From assembly GCA_964481655.1 (NCBI GenBank), contig CAYZVO010000013.1, positions 8,635 through 72,634 of the forward strand: a DNA stretch of 64,000 nucleotides, written 5' to 3'. This document shows, in pieces, positions 42,528-51,262 of this stretch (position 1 is the first letter of the stretch; each line of letters opens with the position of its first letter). This DNA is from CALDOK01 sp964481655. GTDB lineage: Bacteria; Myxococcota_A; UBA796; JAFGLY01. Below the pieces are notes generated by a model. The model saw nothing but the letters and a program-made list of their open reading frames with translations, had not been told where the DNA came from and did not search any database. A program made the translations under genes and the position numbers.

Positions 42528-44105
42528 CTAGGCGCTGTGCATCCAGCGGCGCAGGACCTGGGTGGAGGCCTCGGTCTGGGCTTCGACCAGGCGGTTGAGC
42601 TCGCGGGCGTCCACGGCTTCGAAGTTGTCCACCATGTGGCGCAGGCGGTCGGCCAGGGAGACCTCGTCTTCCTCGGGCTCGCCGTCGGCGACGGCGATGA
42701 GGTTGCCGTCGGGACCCACGGCCATGGCCGTCTGGGGCTCGGGACCGCGCACGGCCACGGCCATCAGCGGACGGATGACGAAGGCGAAGACCAGCAGCAG
42801 CGCCAGGGCGGCCAGGGCGTAGGGCAGGTAGCGCAGCAGGTCGAAGGGAGCCTCGGCCAGCTCGGCGTTGGCCTGCACCAGCTCGGCGTTGAAGGGCATG
42901 AAGCTCAGGGTGATCGAGTCACCCCGGTCCTGCTGGTAGCCGATGGCGTCCTGGACGCTGGCCTGAAGGGCCTGCTGCAGCGACTCCTCGGTGTGCAGCC
43001 CCTCGGAGGCCTCGATGATCTCGGCGATGGCGGCGGAGTCCACCGTGATGCTGGCGCTGACCCGCTCCACCGAGCCCGCCATGCGGGTCGTGTGGGTGGT
43101 CTTCTTGGTGTAGTCGTAGTTGGCCTGGGTCTGGGTGGAGCTGCGCTCGGTGCCCTTGGCGGTGGGGGCCGACTTCTCGGGCAGGTTGCTCTCGGAGCCG
43201 GGCACGCCGCCGGAGGTGCTCCCGGTGGACTCCTCTTCGATGAGCTGCTCGGAGATGGTGACCTGGCTGTTCGGGTCCAGCTCCTGGACGGTCTCTTCCT
43301 GGTGGGTGTCATCCAGGGCGACGGCCACGGAGACGTCGAAGCGGTCGGGGCTGCCCAGCAGCTTGGTGAGGCTCTTCTCGAGGCGCTCGGCGAGGCTGAT
43401 CTCCACCGCCCGCTGCTTGTCCACGAGGTCTGCGGCGTGCTGGGTCAGCGGGTCGGAGTCCTCGTTGTCGGTCAGGATGCTGCCCGCGGCGTCGGTGAGC
43501 ACCACGTCGCTGGCCTCGAGGCCCTGGACCGCGCCGGCCACCAGAGAGGTGATGCCGGCGATCTGGCGCTTGGTGAGGGACGCGCCGGGGCGCAGGCGCA
43601 GGGTCACGGAGGCCGAGCCCTCGCGGCGATCCCGGAGGAAGGAGCTCTCGTCGGGGAGCACGATGTGCACCCGGCAGGCCTCGACCTCGTCCAGGGACTG
43701 CAGGGTGCGGGTGAGCTCGCCCTGCAGGGCGCGCTGGTAGTACCAGTCTTCGCGGCGGGGGGTGGTGCCGGCGGAGATGGTCTCGATGATCTCGAGGCCC
43801 ACCACGTTGCCGGTGGAGGCGATGTCCACCTTGGCCTCGCCGGCCAGGTGCTTGGGGACGCTCAGGCTCGAGCCGTCGCTGCTCACGCGGAAGGGGACGT
43901 TGCGCTCTTCGAGGGCCGTCTTGGCGGCGGCCATGGCCTCGGGATCGTTCTCGGTGAAGACCACCTGGTAGGAGTCCCGGGAGGCCCAGATGCCGACGCC
44001 GACCAGGGCGACGAGGGTGATGGCCAGCGCGATCCAGAGGACGCGCTGTCGTGCGGGCTCGAGGCCATCGTAGAAGTTCCGCAGCTGCTCGACGATCTGG
44101 TTCAC
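42528..44105 (-). CDS. fliF: Flagellar MS-ring protein FliF
   Basis: 525 residues. N-terminal membrane helix (VLWIALAITLVALVGVGIWA), two ring-building motifs with the LAGEAKVDIASTGNVVGLEIIETISAGTTPRREDWYYQRALQGELTRTLQSLDEVEACRVHIVLP pattern, a collar region, a second helix near 430-450 (YALAALALLLVFAFVIRPLM) and a short cytoplasmic C-terminal tail that binds FliG. FliF makes the membrane ring that seeds the basal body. Follows flgB by 13 bases. The fliF-fliG pair common in other genomes is broken here, since fliG is at 59707. Confidence 0.96.
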   Translation of the reverse strand: MNQIVEQLRNFYDGLEPARQRVLWIALAITLVALVGVGIWASRDSYQVVFTENDPEAMAAAKTALEERNVPFRVSSDGSSLSVPKHLAGEAKVDIASTGNVVGLEIIETISAGTTPRREDWYYQRALQGELTRTLQSLDEVEACRVHIVLPDESSFLRDRREGSASVTLRLRPGASLTKRQIAGITSLVAGAVQGLEASDVVLTDAAGSILTDNEDSDPLTQHAADLVDKQRAVEISLAERLEKSLTKLLGSPDRFDVSVAVALDDTHQEETVQELDPNSQVTISEQLIEEESTGSTSGGVPGSESNLPEKSAPTAKGTERSSTQTQANYDYTKKTTHTTRMAGSVERVSASITVDSAAIAEIIEASEGLHTEESLQQALQASVQDAIGYQQDRGDSITLSFMPFNAELVQANAELAEAPFDLLRYLPYALAALALLLVFAFVIRPLMAVAVRGPEPQTAMAVGPDGNLIAVADGEPEEDEVSLADRLRHMVDNFEAVDARELNRLVEAQTEASTQVLRRWMHSA

Positions 44106-44118
44106 GGTCTACCCCCGT

Positions 44119-44520
44119 TCACTTGCCGTCGCCGGCGGCGTAGCGGAGCATGGCCAGGCGGCGGCTGATGCCCTGGCTGACGCCGCTGAAGAGCATGGCG
44201 TTCTCGGCCAGCCGCGCGGCTTCGCGCTCGGCGACCACAGAGTTTCCGTCCAGGGCCCAGGGCGGCGCCTCGAGCTCATCGACCTCGGGGTTGGCGGCGC
44301 TGCCGCCGATGCCCGAGAGGTGGGCCTCGTTGGTCCGGCGCATGCCCTCGCCCTGCTCGACGGCCTGGCTGAGGATCTCGTCGAAGGGGATGACCTTCGC
44401 CTTGTACCCAGGGGTGTCCGCGTTGGCGAGGTTGGTCGCCGTCAGGCTGTGCTGAGCCTGCCGTAGATCGAGCACGCGCTGCAGGCCTTGGTGCAAGCCG
44501 TCGAAGAGCAGCTGACTCAT
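44119..44520 (-). CDS. flgB: Flagellar basal-body rod protein FlgB
   Basis: 133 residues with the rod-family opening (LRQAQHSLTATNLANADTPGYKAKVIPFDEIL) and C-terminal helix. FlgB is the proximal rod protein. It begins an operon with fliF, fliH and fliI, whereas its normal partners flgC and fliE are 17 kb away at 61078-61500 and 60767-61075. This is an unusual split of the conserved flgB-flgC-fliE-fliF-fliG block. Confidence 0.93.
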   Translation of the reverse strand: MSQLLFDGLHQGLQRVLDLRQAQHSLTATNLANADTPGYKAKVIPFDEILSQAVEQGEGMRRTNEAHLSGIGGSAANPEVDELEAPPWALDGNSVVAEREAARLAENAMLFSGVSQGISRRLAMLRYAAGDGK

Positions 44521-44549
44521 CTCGCCCTCGGGATCTTGGGTTCGCCCTC

Positions 44550-44576
44550 TAATCGGACGGTTGACGGATCACTTTA
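44550..44576 (-). promoter_or_regulatory. Sigma-28 type promoter for flgB-fliF-fliH-fliI
   Basis: Minus strand CCCTAAAG, 15-base spacer from TAAA, TCCGATTA. A T8 run on the plus strand (44591-44598) gives an A8 tract about 14 bases upstream of the -35. It lies 30 bases upstream of the flgB ATG. Confidence 0.75.
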
Positions 44577-44643
44577 GGGCCCACGGCCACTTTTTTTTCG
44601 AAGGCCCCGAGTGAGCCCCTGTGTGACACATGGATCGACACAT

Positions 44644-44661
44644 CCCGCGCGCGGGCGCGGG
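44644..44661 (-). terminator. GC hairpin after the TPR gene
   Basis: CCCGCGC / GCGCGGG 7-bp stem with a four-base loop, 24 bases past the TPR gene stop. No T-run, so only a weak candidate terminator. Confidence 0.35.
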
Positions 44662-44684
44662 AGCGGGTGGTGGGCCCTCGGGGG

Positions 44685-46853
44685 TCAGTCGGAGCGTCTG
44701 GCGCTGACCTCGGCGTCGAACTCCGCGGCCTCCAGATCCTCCTGCCCGAGCAGCGCCCAGATGTCGCGCTCGGACAGCAGGGCCCGGCGGCTCATGCCCG
44801 CCGCGGGGTCCCCGGCGTCGGCGGGGCCCACCCCGATGTACTCGGCGTGGCGTGCATCGGTGGGGGTCTCGATGCGCCCGGCGGCCTCGCGGGCCACCTC
44901 GGCGGCTTCGGCCTCCCGCCCCTCGGACATCAGGCAGCGGGCCAGCGCCAGGAAGGGCAGGGGATCCGAGACCCGCTCGAGCTTGCGCGAGGGCATCAGG
45001 AGGCGCTGCAGGGAGGGGATGGCCTGGGTGCAGCGTCCGGCCCGCGCGTCGCGAAGCGCCAGCTGGATCTGCGCCTGGTCGCGGGTGTCCGGCCAGCGGG
45101 CGGCGGCGCGGTAGGCGGCGACCGCGGCCTCGTCGTCTCCGGTGGCCTCGAGGATTCGACCCTCGAGCAGCGAGCGCTGCCCGCGGTACGCGGCCGGGAG
45201 CTCCCGGCGGCCCAGGTACTCGAGGGTCTCGAGGGCCTCGGGGTTGCGGCCGGCCTCGGCGTACAGTCCCGCCAGGCGGAACACCAGCACCGGGTCGTCG
45301 CCGTCCTGGGCGGACAGCACGTAGAAGGCGTCACCGAGCACCCGGCGCGCCTCGTCGGGGAGGCCCATGGACTCGAAGGCGTCGGCCACCAGCAGCAGCG
45401 GGGTGTAGTCCTCGGTCTGGTCCAGCAGCTTGCGGGACCAGGTCTGGCGGTGCAGCGCGGCGATGTCGACCCAGCGCAGCTGCCGATGCATGGCCTCGAG
45501 TGCGTCGAAGTACAGGTCGAGCTGCCGATCGCCGGCGTCGGAGCTGGCGAAGCGGGAGGCGTGCTGCTCTTCGAGCTGCTTGAGATCCTCCATGGCGCTG
45601 GTGCTCTCTCCGAAGAGGATGTTCACCTGCGCCAGCAGGTAGAGGGCCTCGGCCGCCCGGGGGCTGCGCTCCTGGGCCAGCTCCCGCAGGGGAGGGATGA
45701 CCCGGGGCCAGGAGGTGCTCTCGAGGGCCAGCAGCTGAGTGTGGAGCCGACGCAGCTGTCCGAGCTCGGCCGGCGCGCGACCGTAGGCCCGTGAGGCGCC
45801 ATCCAGGTCGTGGGTGGCCAGCAGGGCGTCGCCGAGGCGCAGGGAGACCCAGGGGCGCAGCTCGGGCTGGACCCTGGACTCGAGGCCCTGCAGCACGATG
45901 ATGCTGGTCTCGAAGTGGTTGTCCCGCTGCAGCAGCTCCGCCGCCAGCAGCCAGGCCTCCGGCCGTCCGCTGGCGGCAAGCAGGGCGTGGGCGGTGGGCG
46001 TGGCGGGGGGATCGGCCGTGGCCAGGCTCACCAGGGCCAGGGACTCGAGGACCTGCTCCGGGGAGGCACCCGCGGCCCAGCCGGCCTCCAGGTGATCCCG
46101 GGCCTCGTCCCACGCACCCAGGGTGAGGGCCACCCGGGCTCGGGTCATGGCGATGGTCTGCTGGTCGAAGACCGTGTCGAACTCCGGCAGGCGATCGAAG
46201 TAGTAGCTGGCCTCCCGGGAGAAGCCGAGCTCGAGGTAGTTCCAGCCCAGGGCGTAGGCCGCGTGGGCCCGCTCCCGCTCGGAGGCGGACTCGAGGAAGG
46301 TCTCGCGCGCGTCGTCGATGGACCGCCACGAGCCGGCGCTCACGCCGGGCGCGTAGACCGGCAGCAGCGGCTGGTAGTCCGTGGGGTCCACCGCCGGCAG
46401 CAGCGCCTGCCCGTACAGGAAGGTCATCGGCAGGCCAGGGGGGCCGGCGGCCTCGGGCAGGTCTTCACCGAGCAACAGCTGCTCGATGGTCACCGGCTCG
46501 AGGGACAGCTTGTCGTCCGTGGGCACCCGCGGGCGTGTCCCCAGCTGCAGGGTGGCGCCGTCGATGCGCGCGGTCAGCTCCAGCTCATCGTCGGACAGCA
46601 GCGCCCGGACGGTCCAGCTCCGGTCGCCGACACCGATGATCTCGAGCTCGAGGATGCCCTCGGTGGTGCGGCCGCCGAGCAAGGCGTCGAGATCGGAGCT
46701 GCAGCCTCGCACCATCATGCTGGACCGGGCCGGCTGCACCGACCGGAACATCTGGATCTCGGTCCCAGGCTCGACCTCGACCTCGAGCACACCCGTCTCG
46801 GCGGCGGCCGAGCCGCTGCCGATGAGCACCGCGAGGGTGAGGGCGAGGGGCAT
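44685..46853 (-). CDS. Periplasmic TPR-repeat protein, candidate flagellar component
   Basis: 722 residues with a signal peptide (LTLAVLIGSGSAAA). The N-terminal 200 residues are beta-rich. From about 200 to the end the protein is a long array of TPR-like helices (AAYALGWNYLELGFSREASYYFDRLP, AWLLAAELLQRDNHFETSIIVLQG, AEALYLLAQVNILFGE, RLAGLYAEAGRNPEALETLEYLGRRE and others). No family beyond TPR is recognised. It starts on the base before the end of the outer-membrane barrel gene, which has a sigma-28-type promoter, and lies between flgB and a flagellin gene. I infer a role in the flagellar envelope part, perhaps a periplasmic disk or assembly scaffold. Confidence 0.7.
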   Translation of the reverse strand: MPLALTLAVLIGSGSAAAETGVLEVEVEPGTEIQMFRSVQPARSSMMVRGCSSDLDALLGGRTTEGILELEIIGVGDRSWTVRALLSDDELELTARIDGATLQLGTRPRVPTDDKLSLEPVTIEQLLLGEDLPEAAGPPGLPMTFLYGQALLPAVDPTDYQPLLPVYAPGVSAGSWRSIDDARETFLESASERERAHAAYALGWNYLELGFSREASYYFDRLPEFDTVFDQQTIAMTRARVALTLGAWDEARDHLEAGWAAGASPEQVLESLALVSLATADPPATPTAHALLAASGRPEAWLLAAELLQRDNHFETSIIVLQGLESRVQPELRPWVSLRLGDALLATHDLDGASRAYGRAPAELGQLRRLHTQLLALESTSWPRVIPPLRELAQERSPRAAEALYLLAQVNILFGESTSAMEDLKQLEEQHASRFASSDAGDRQLDLYFDALEAMHRQLRWVDIAALHRQTWSRKLLDQTEDYTPLLLVADAFESMGLPDEARRVLGDAFYVLSAQDGDDPVLVFRLAGLYAEAGRNPEALETLEYLGRRELPAAYRGQRSLLEGRILEATGDDEAAVAAYRAAARWPDTRDQAQIQLALRDARAGRCTQAIPSLQRLLMPSRKLERVSDPLPFLALARCLMSEGREAEAAEVAREAAGRIETPTDARHAEYIGVGPADAGDPAAGMSRRALLSERDIWALLGQEDLEAAEFDAEVSARRSD

Positions 46854-47534
46854 CTAGAGCCTCGCCACCAGCCCGACGCCGACGCGCCAGGCGCTCAGAT
46901 CGAAGCCCGTACCCACGCCGAAGGGCTGGTGCTGACGTCGTCCCAGCACCAGCTCGAGGTCCACGCTCTGCAGGACGTTCTTCGCGTCCCGGCGGATGCT
47001 CTGCTGGACCAGGCCGGTGTCGAAGCGCGCCCCGGCCTGGAAGGCGGGACCGAACTTGGTGCCCGTGATGGTCTGGTTCCTGGAGCTGTGGGTGAAGGCC
47101 GTGATGGCGCAGCCGACCGCCCCGAAGACCTCGACGCGGTCGATGCGATGGGAGGCCGAGACGGACAGCGCCATAGGGATCAGCTCGAAGCTGGTCTGGT
47201 CGTCGTCGGCGGTGGCGCGCTGGCTCGTCTCGGGGGTGTGCGCCATACCGGTGAGGCTGTGGTAGCCGGCCTCGAAGTCCACCGAGAGGAAACGCCAGGC
47301 GCGGTAGGAGATGAAGCCGCCGCCCCCGAAGCGGGAGGATCGGCCCAGCTCGCGCACCAGGTAGGTGTCCTGCCAGACCTCGCCCACGCCGCGGGCGCCA
47401 AGCAGCAGGCCGGCGCTCTCGTCGTCGGTGGGCTCGTCGCTCTGGGCCAGCGCGATGGCGGGACACAGCACCAGCAGCACCAGGAACAGGCCGCAGGCGC
47501 GGCGCAGGGTGCTGGTGAGGCAGGGGGCAGCCAT
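46854..47534 (-). CDS. Predicted outer-membrane beta-barrel protein, candidate flagellar component
   Basis: 226 residues from the ATG at 47534, with a signal peptide ending AIALAQ; the longer frame would start upstream of the promoter. The mature part has alternating strands with aromatic ends (LLLGARGVGEVWQDTYLVREL, GGGFISYRAWRFLSVDFEAGYHSL, ELIPMALSVSASHRIDRVEVFGAVG, FQAGARFDTGLVQ, VGVGLVARL), as in small eight-strand barrels. The last residues end in Leu after a hydrophobic strand, not the usual Phe. A sigma-28-type promoter 30 bases upstream and a coupled TPR gene suggest work with the flagellum at the outer membrane. Confidence 0.7.
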   Translation of the reverse strand: MAAPCLTSTLRRACGLFLVLLVLCPAIALAQSDEPTDDESAGLLLGARGVGEVWQDTYLVRELGRSSRFGGGGFISYRAWRFLSVDFEAGYHSLTGMAHTPETSQRATADDDQTSFELIPMALSVSASHRIDRVEVFGAVGCAITAFTHSSRNQTITGTKFGPAFQAGARFDTGLVQQSIRRDAKNVLQSVDLELVLGRRQHQPFGVGTGFDLSAWRVGVGLVARL

Positions 47535-47563
47535 GGGCGCTCCGTGGGCTCGGGTCGTCCCCG

Positions 47564-47590
47564 CTATCGGTCGCCGGACAGCGGGCTTTA
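47564..47590 (-). promoter_or_regulatory. Sigma-28 type promoter for the barrel/TPR pair
   Basis: Minus strand CCTAAAG, 15-base spacer, ACCGATAG. The match is as strong as that of the fliN operon. It begins 30 bases upstream of the barrel gene start. Confidence 0.85.
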
Positions 47591-47624
47591 GGATGTTGTG
47601 GCGGTTTCTCGAGTGAAACATCAG

Positions 47625-47655
47625 GCGCCGCCGGCGCAGGTGTCGCCGGCGGCGC
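47625..47655 (-). terminator. Strong hairpin after flagellin gene fliC
   Basis: A perfect 12-bp GC stem (47625-47636 with 47644-47655) and seven-base loop, 35 bases past the fliC stop. It insulates fliC from the next promoter. There is only a weak T tail on the minus strand. Confidence 0.65.
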
Positions 47656-47690
47656 GGTGCCGCGAGAAGGGGCGTCGAACCGGGGTTGCG

Positions 47691-48521
47691 CTAACCGAGC
47701 AGGTTCAGCACACCCTGGTTCATGTTCTTGGCCTGGGCGAGCACCGATACACCCGCCTGTTGCAGGATCTGGTTTCGTGCCAGCTCCGCCGTCTCGTAGG
47801 CGAAGTCCGCGTCGCGGATCTGGCTCTCGGCGCTCTCGAGGTTCTCGACGTAGGTCTCCATGTTCTGCAGCGCCGAATCCAGGCGGTTCTGCACCGCACC
47901 GAGGTTGGACCGGATGTCGCTCACCGAGTCCAGGGCCGTGTCGAACACGTCGATGGCGGCCTGCGCCCCGGTCACGCTGCTGAGGTCCACCGCGGCGGTG
48001 TCCACGCCCAGGGTGGAGGCGGTCAGATCGCCCAGGATGATGGTGATGCGGTCGTCGGCCGAGTTGTTGATTCCGACCTGGACGTCCAGGTTGGTGTTCG
48101 TTCCATCCGCCAGCGCGAGACCGTTGAACGTCGTGCTGGAGGCGATGCGGTCGATCTCGGACGAGAGCTGCTCGTACTCGGTCTGGATGTAGGCGCGCTC
48201 GTCGTCGGCCAGGGTCTCCGAAGAGCTCTGGACCGCCAGCTCACGCATGCGGACCAGCAGGTCGCTTACCTCGTCGGTGGCGCCTTCAGCGGTCTGCAGC
48301 ACGGAGATTCCGTCGTTGGTGTTGCGCATGGCCTGGCGCCCGGACACGCTCTGCGACTCCAGGCTCTCGGCCACACCGAGCCCTGCAGCATCGTCAGCGG
48401 CGCGAGCGATGCGCAGGCCGCTGGAGATCCGCCCGTAGCTCCCTTCGAGATCTCGAGTGGTACGGTTGAGATTGGTGATTGCGTTCAGGGACGCTGTGTT
48501 GGTGTTGACGACGAGTGCCAT
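47691..48521 (-). CDS. fliC: Flagellin FliC (copy 1)
   Basis: 276 residues, a short flagellin. N-terminal D0/D1: MALVVNTNTASLNAITNLNRT...YGRISSGLRIARAADDAAGLGVAESL; C-terminal D1/D0: ALQNMETYVENLESAESQIRDADFAYETAELARNQILQQAGVSVLAQAK. The variable central part is only about 80 residues. It polymerises into the filament after export through the gate. The last 56 residues differ at four positions from the second flagellin at the right edge. Upstream is flgL and an inverted repeat; I see no sigma-28 match in front of it. Confidence 0.97.
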   Translation of the reverse strand: MALVVNTNTASLNAITNLNRTTRDLEGSYGRISSGLRIARAADDAAGLGVAESLESQSVSGRQAMRNTNDGISVLQTAEGATDEVSDLLVRMRELAVQSSSETLADDERAYIQTEYEQLSSEIDRIASSTTFNGLALADGTNTNLDVQVGINNSADDRITIILGDLTASTLGVDTAAVDLSSVTGAQAAIDVFDTALDSVSDIRSNLGAVQNRLDSALQNMETYVENLESAESQIRDADFAYETAELARNQILQQAGVSVLAQAKNMNQGVLNLLG

Positions 48522-48570
48522 GCGTGCTCCTTGTGTTCGAGGGCGGAGAGGGCCCTCGCGTCGTTGGTAC

Positions 48571-48603
48571 AGGCGTCTGGTTGATGGGGGTGGTTAGACG
48601 CCT
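48571..48603. promoter_or_regulatory. Inverted repeat upstream of fliC
   Basis: AGGCGTCT (48571-48578) and AGACGCCT (48596-48603), a perfect 8-bp inverted repeat with a 17-base loop, 50 bases upstream of the flagellin start. It could be an operator or 5' leader hairpin. Confidence 0.45.
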
Positions 48604-48609
48604 ATGGAA

Positions 48610-48624
48610 CGCCCTGAACGGGCG
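48610..48624 (-). terminator. Small hairpin after flgL
   Basis: CGCCC / GGGCG 5-bp stem, loop TGAAC, starting three bases after the flgL stop. No good T-run. Confidence 0.35.
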
Positions 48625-48627
48625 AAA

Positions 48628-49503
48628 CTACATCATCGAGAATAGGTTCATAGATTGGGATGAGGCCGTGATCTGGAGCACCGCCTCGTAGTTTGACTGC
48701 AGCTCTGCAAGAGATGTGTAGACTGAGACAGCGTCGGCGCCCGCGGTGGTCTCGAGGGCCTCGGAGAGCAGGGTGGTCATGTTCTCCGAGACGGTCAGCG
48801 CGTCCTCGGCCGTGTTGAACTCGGTGGCGACCTCGCTGCGGGCCAGGTTGATCTGGTCCGTGGCCTCGCCCAGGGTGTCGATGGAGGTCGAGATGGCGTC
48901 GGTGTCGTCGGCGCCCAGCGCGGTGACCAGGTCGGCCATCGCGGCGAAGATGTCCGTTGTGCCCTGCAGCAGGTCGCTGCCGACGAACCCGGTGGCGACG
49001 TCTTGTTCGCCACTGATCATGGTCGCCGGGGCGTCGGTGTCGCCGAGGTAGGTCCCGGTCGCGTCGTAGGCCGCGCTGTCGTAGGCGTTGCCGGAGAAGA
49101 TGTAGCGCCCGCCGACGTCGGTGTTGGCCAGGGCCACCAGCTCGTCCATCAGCGCCTGGACCTCGTCCGCACCCGCGGCCCGGTCGTCGCTGTTGTAGGT
49201 CTCCGAGGCGTACTGGGTGGCCAGCTCGCGGGCGGAGCTGAGCAGGTCGGACATGCTGGAGAGGGCGTCCTCGGCGGCGTCCAGGTAGCTCATGGCCCGC
49301 TCGGAGTTGGTCCCCCAGGTGCCCTGGTCCTCGATCTGCGAGGAGAGGCTGTGCAGGTACTCGACCTGCTCGGGGGCGTCCGACGGGCGGTTGATCTCGA
49401 GGCCGGTGGTGGCCTGCTCCTGCAGGCGGGAGATCTCGCTGGAGATGTTGCCGGCAGCCTGAGTCAGGCCGTTGAGGCGCGAGGTGTAGGTGGTGCCGAT
49501 CAT
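48628..49503 (-). CDS. flgL: Hook-filament junction protein FlgL
   Basis: 291 residues from the ATG at 49503 (overlapping the flgK stop as ATGA). Flagellin-like ends: TYTSRLNGLTQAAGNISSEISRLQEQATTGLEINRPSDAPEQVEYL at the start and SLAELQSNYEAVLQITASSQSMNLFSMM at the end, plus GRYIFSGNAYDSAAYDATGTYLGD in the middle, as in FlgL. FlgL connects hook-associated FlgK with the filament. Last gene of the flgM-flgN-flgK-flgL operon. Confidence 0.93.
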   Translation of the reverse strand: MIGTTYTSRLNGLTQAAGNISSEISRLQEQATTGLEINRPSDAPEQVEYLHSLSSQIEDQGTWGTNSERAMSYLDAAEDALSSMSDLLSSARELATQYASETYNSDDRAAGADEVQALMDELVALANTDVGGRYIFSGNAYDSAAYDATGTYLGDTDAPATMISGEQDVATGFVGSDLLQGTTDIFAAMADLVTALGADDTDAISTSIDTLGEATDQINLARSEVATEFNTAEDALTVSENMTTLLSEALETTAGADAVSVYTSLAELQSNYEAVLQITASSQSMNLFSMM

Positions 49504-50882
49504 CGGGCCATCTCCATCAGCTCGCCGAGCATCTGGTCGCTGGCGCTGATGACGCGCGCGGCGGCCTGGTAGGCGGCCTGCCACTGGATGAGCTCCACGG
49601 CCTGGGTGTCGAGATCGACGCCGGTGATGGAGCTGTACAGGGCCTCGAGGTCGGCGGTGGAGGCGTTGGCGCTCTCGTGAGCGGCCGAGGCGGAGGCCAC
49701 CTGCTGGCCGATGTTCGAGTAGACGGAGGAGACGAAGTCTTCGGCGGTCTGGGTGCCACTGGCGAACAGGGCGCTGTCCTGGATGTCGATGAGGGAGTCC
49801 AGGTTGTCGCCGTCACCGGCGGCGGCGGTGGCCGAGCCGGCCAGGGCCAGCAGGCTGCCGTCGTCGGCGATGGTGCTGTCCACGGCCAGGCTGGAGGCGG
49901 CGTCGGTGCTGGTGTAGGTGAACAGGTCGCCGCCGGCGGCGCCGCTGGTGTCGAAGCCCGCGGCGGGCTGGGGGTTTATGGCGTCGGCGCAGGTCGAGGC
50001 GAACTCGTCCACGTAGGCCGGGGTTTACACGCAGGCGTCGTGGGCCGCGATCAGGCCGCCGACCGCGCCACCGAGGGAGCCGGTCACCTCGTAGCTGCCG
50101 CCGTCGGCGGAGAGCTCGAGGACCGGGTTGCCGTCGCTGTCGGTGTCGAAGCTCAGGGTCCGGGCCGCGGTGTCGTTCACCAGGGCGTGGGCGCCCAGGT
50201 AGACGGTGATCTCGTTGCCCTCGCCGTACTCGACGGTGGCGCCGATGCTGGACGCCAGCTCGCTGACGATGGCGTCGCGCTGGTCGAGCAGGTCGCCCTG
50301 ACCCACGCTGGCGGCGTCGGTCTGGATGGACTCCTGCAGCTCGGCGATCTGCAGCAGGGCCTCGTTGATGGACTCGAGGCTGGTCTCGATCTCGCCGCGG
50401 ATGCTCTCGGCGTTGGCGTCCAGGAAGCTGTGGGTGCTGCCCACGGAGGCGGCCAGGTCGCTGGCGGCGTTGAGCACGCCGGTGCGGAGGGCGCTGTCCG
50501 AGGGGTCCACCGTGGCGGCCTCGAGGCTGTCGAAGAACTCGGACAGCTCGGTGGCGATGCCGGAGCCGTCGGTCTCGGAGAACATGGCCTCGACGACCGA
50601 GAGGCTCTCGTAGAGGGAGGACTGGAACGCGGACTCGCCCTGGGACTCGATGAGGCGGCTGGAGACCAGCTCGTCGCCGGCGCGGGCGACCTCGGAGATG
50701 GCCGTGCCCTGGCCGAACCACATCCCGCCCTGGGCGACCTGGGAGCTGGCGCTCGTGCCGAGGGTGCGGGCGTGGTAGCCGTCGGTGTTCGCGTTCGAGA
50801 CGTTGTGCCCTGTCACCTCGATCCCGGCGGACGCGGCGTTGAGGCCGGTCTGACCGATGCGGATGGTGTTGAGCACAGACAT
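49500..50882 (-). pseudogene. flgK: Hook-associated protein FlgK, interrupted by an in-frame stop
   Basis: The two parts are in the same frame: residues 1-285 (50882 to 50028) and, after a TAA at 50025-50027, about 175 more residues to 49500. The first part has the FlgK start (LNTIRIGQTGLNAASAGIEVTGHNVSNANTDGYHAR) and the LSxFFDSLEAATVDPSDSALR region. The second has the region normally reading ADAVN-QHAAG (here ADAINPQPAAG) and the ending ELIQWQAAYQAAARVISASDQMLGELM. Without the stop the protein would be 460 residues. Either the gene is a nonsense mutant, which should block filament attachment, or the stop is a base-call error. The neighbours on both sides are intact. Confidence 0.8.
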
Positions 50883-50887
50883 GATGC

Positions 50888-51262
50888 TTAGCGCTTGATG
50901 CGGCCGTTGAGGCCGTAGGTGTTGGTCTTGCCACGGTTCAGGACGGTGCCGAGGGTCGTGTTGACGCTCTCGAGCACCACCTGGAGGCGCTTGTCCAGGG
51001 CGGAGATGCGGCGCAGGTTCAGCTGCGCCTCGGGGTCGAGATGGATGCGCTGGCCGCGGGCGGCGGCGCGCGCCTCCACGGTGGCCAGGCGCAGGTGGAA
51101 GAGCAGATCCTGGCGCAGCTCGGTCGCTCGCATGAGCGTGTCTGCGTCCAGGCTCCGCGCCGCCTCGAGCTGGCGCTCAACCACGTCGGCCAGCTGGCCG
51201 ATGATGGCAGAGGGTGAGTGCTCGCGGTGGACCTGTTCCACCATCTCGGGCACGGCGGTCAT
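50888..51262 (-). CDS. flgN: FlgN-like export chaperone
   Basis: 124 residues from the ATG at 51262, overlapping the flgM stop. An all-helical protein (IIGQLADVVERQLEAARSLDADTLMRATELRQDLLFHLRLATVEARAA...ISALDKRLQVVLESVNTTLGTVL) ending in Asn/Gly/Arg-rich residues (NTYGLNGRIKR), which is a typical FlgN-family tail. FlgN escorts FlgK and FlgL to the gate, and the order flgM-flgN-flgK-flgL is the classic one. Primary sequence is weakly conserved, so the assignment relies partly on context. Confidence 0.8.
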   Translation of the reverse strand: MTAVPEMVEQVHREHSPSAIIGQLADVVERQLEAARSLDADTLMRATELRQDLLFHLRLATVEARAAARGQRIHLDPEAQLNLRRISALDKRLQVVLESVNTTLGTVLNRGKTNTYGLNGRIKR

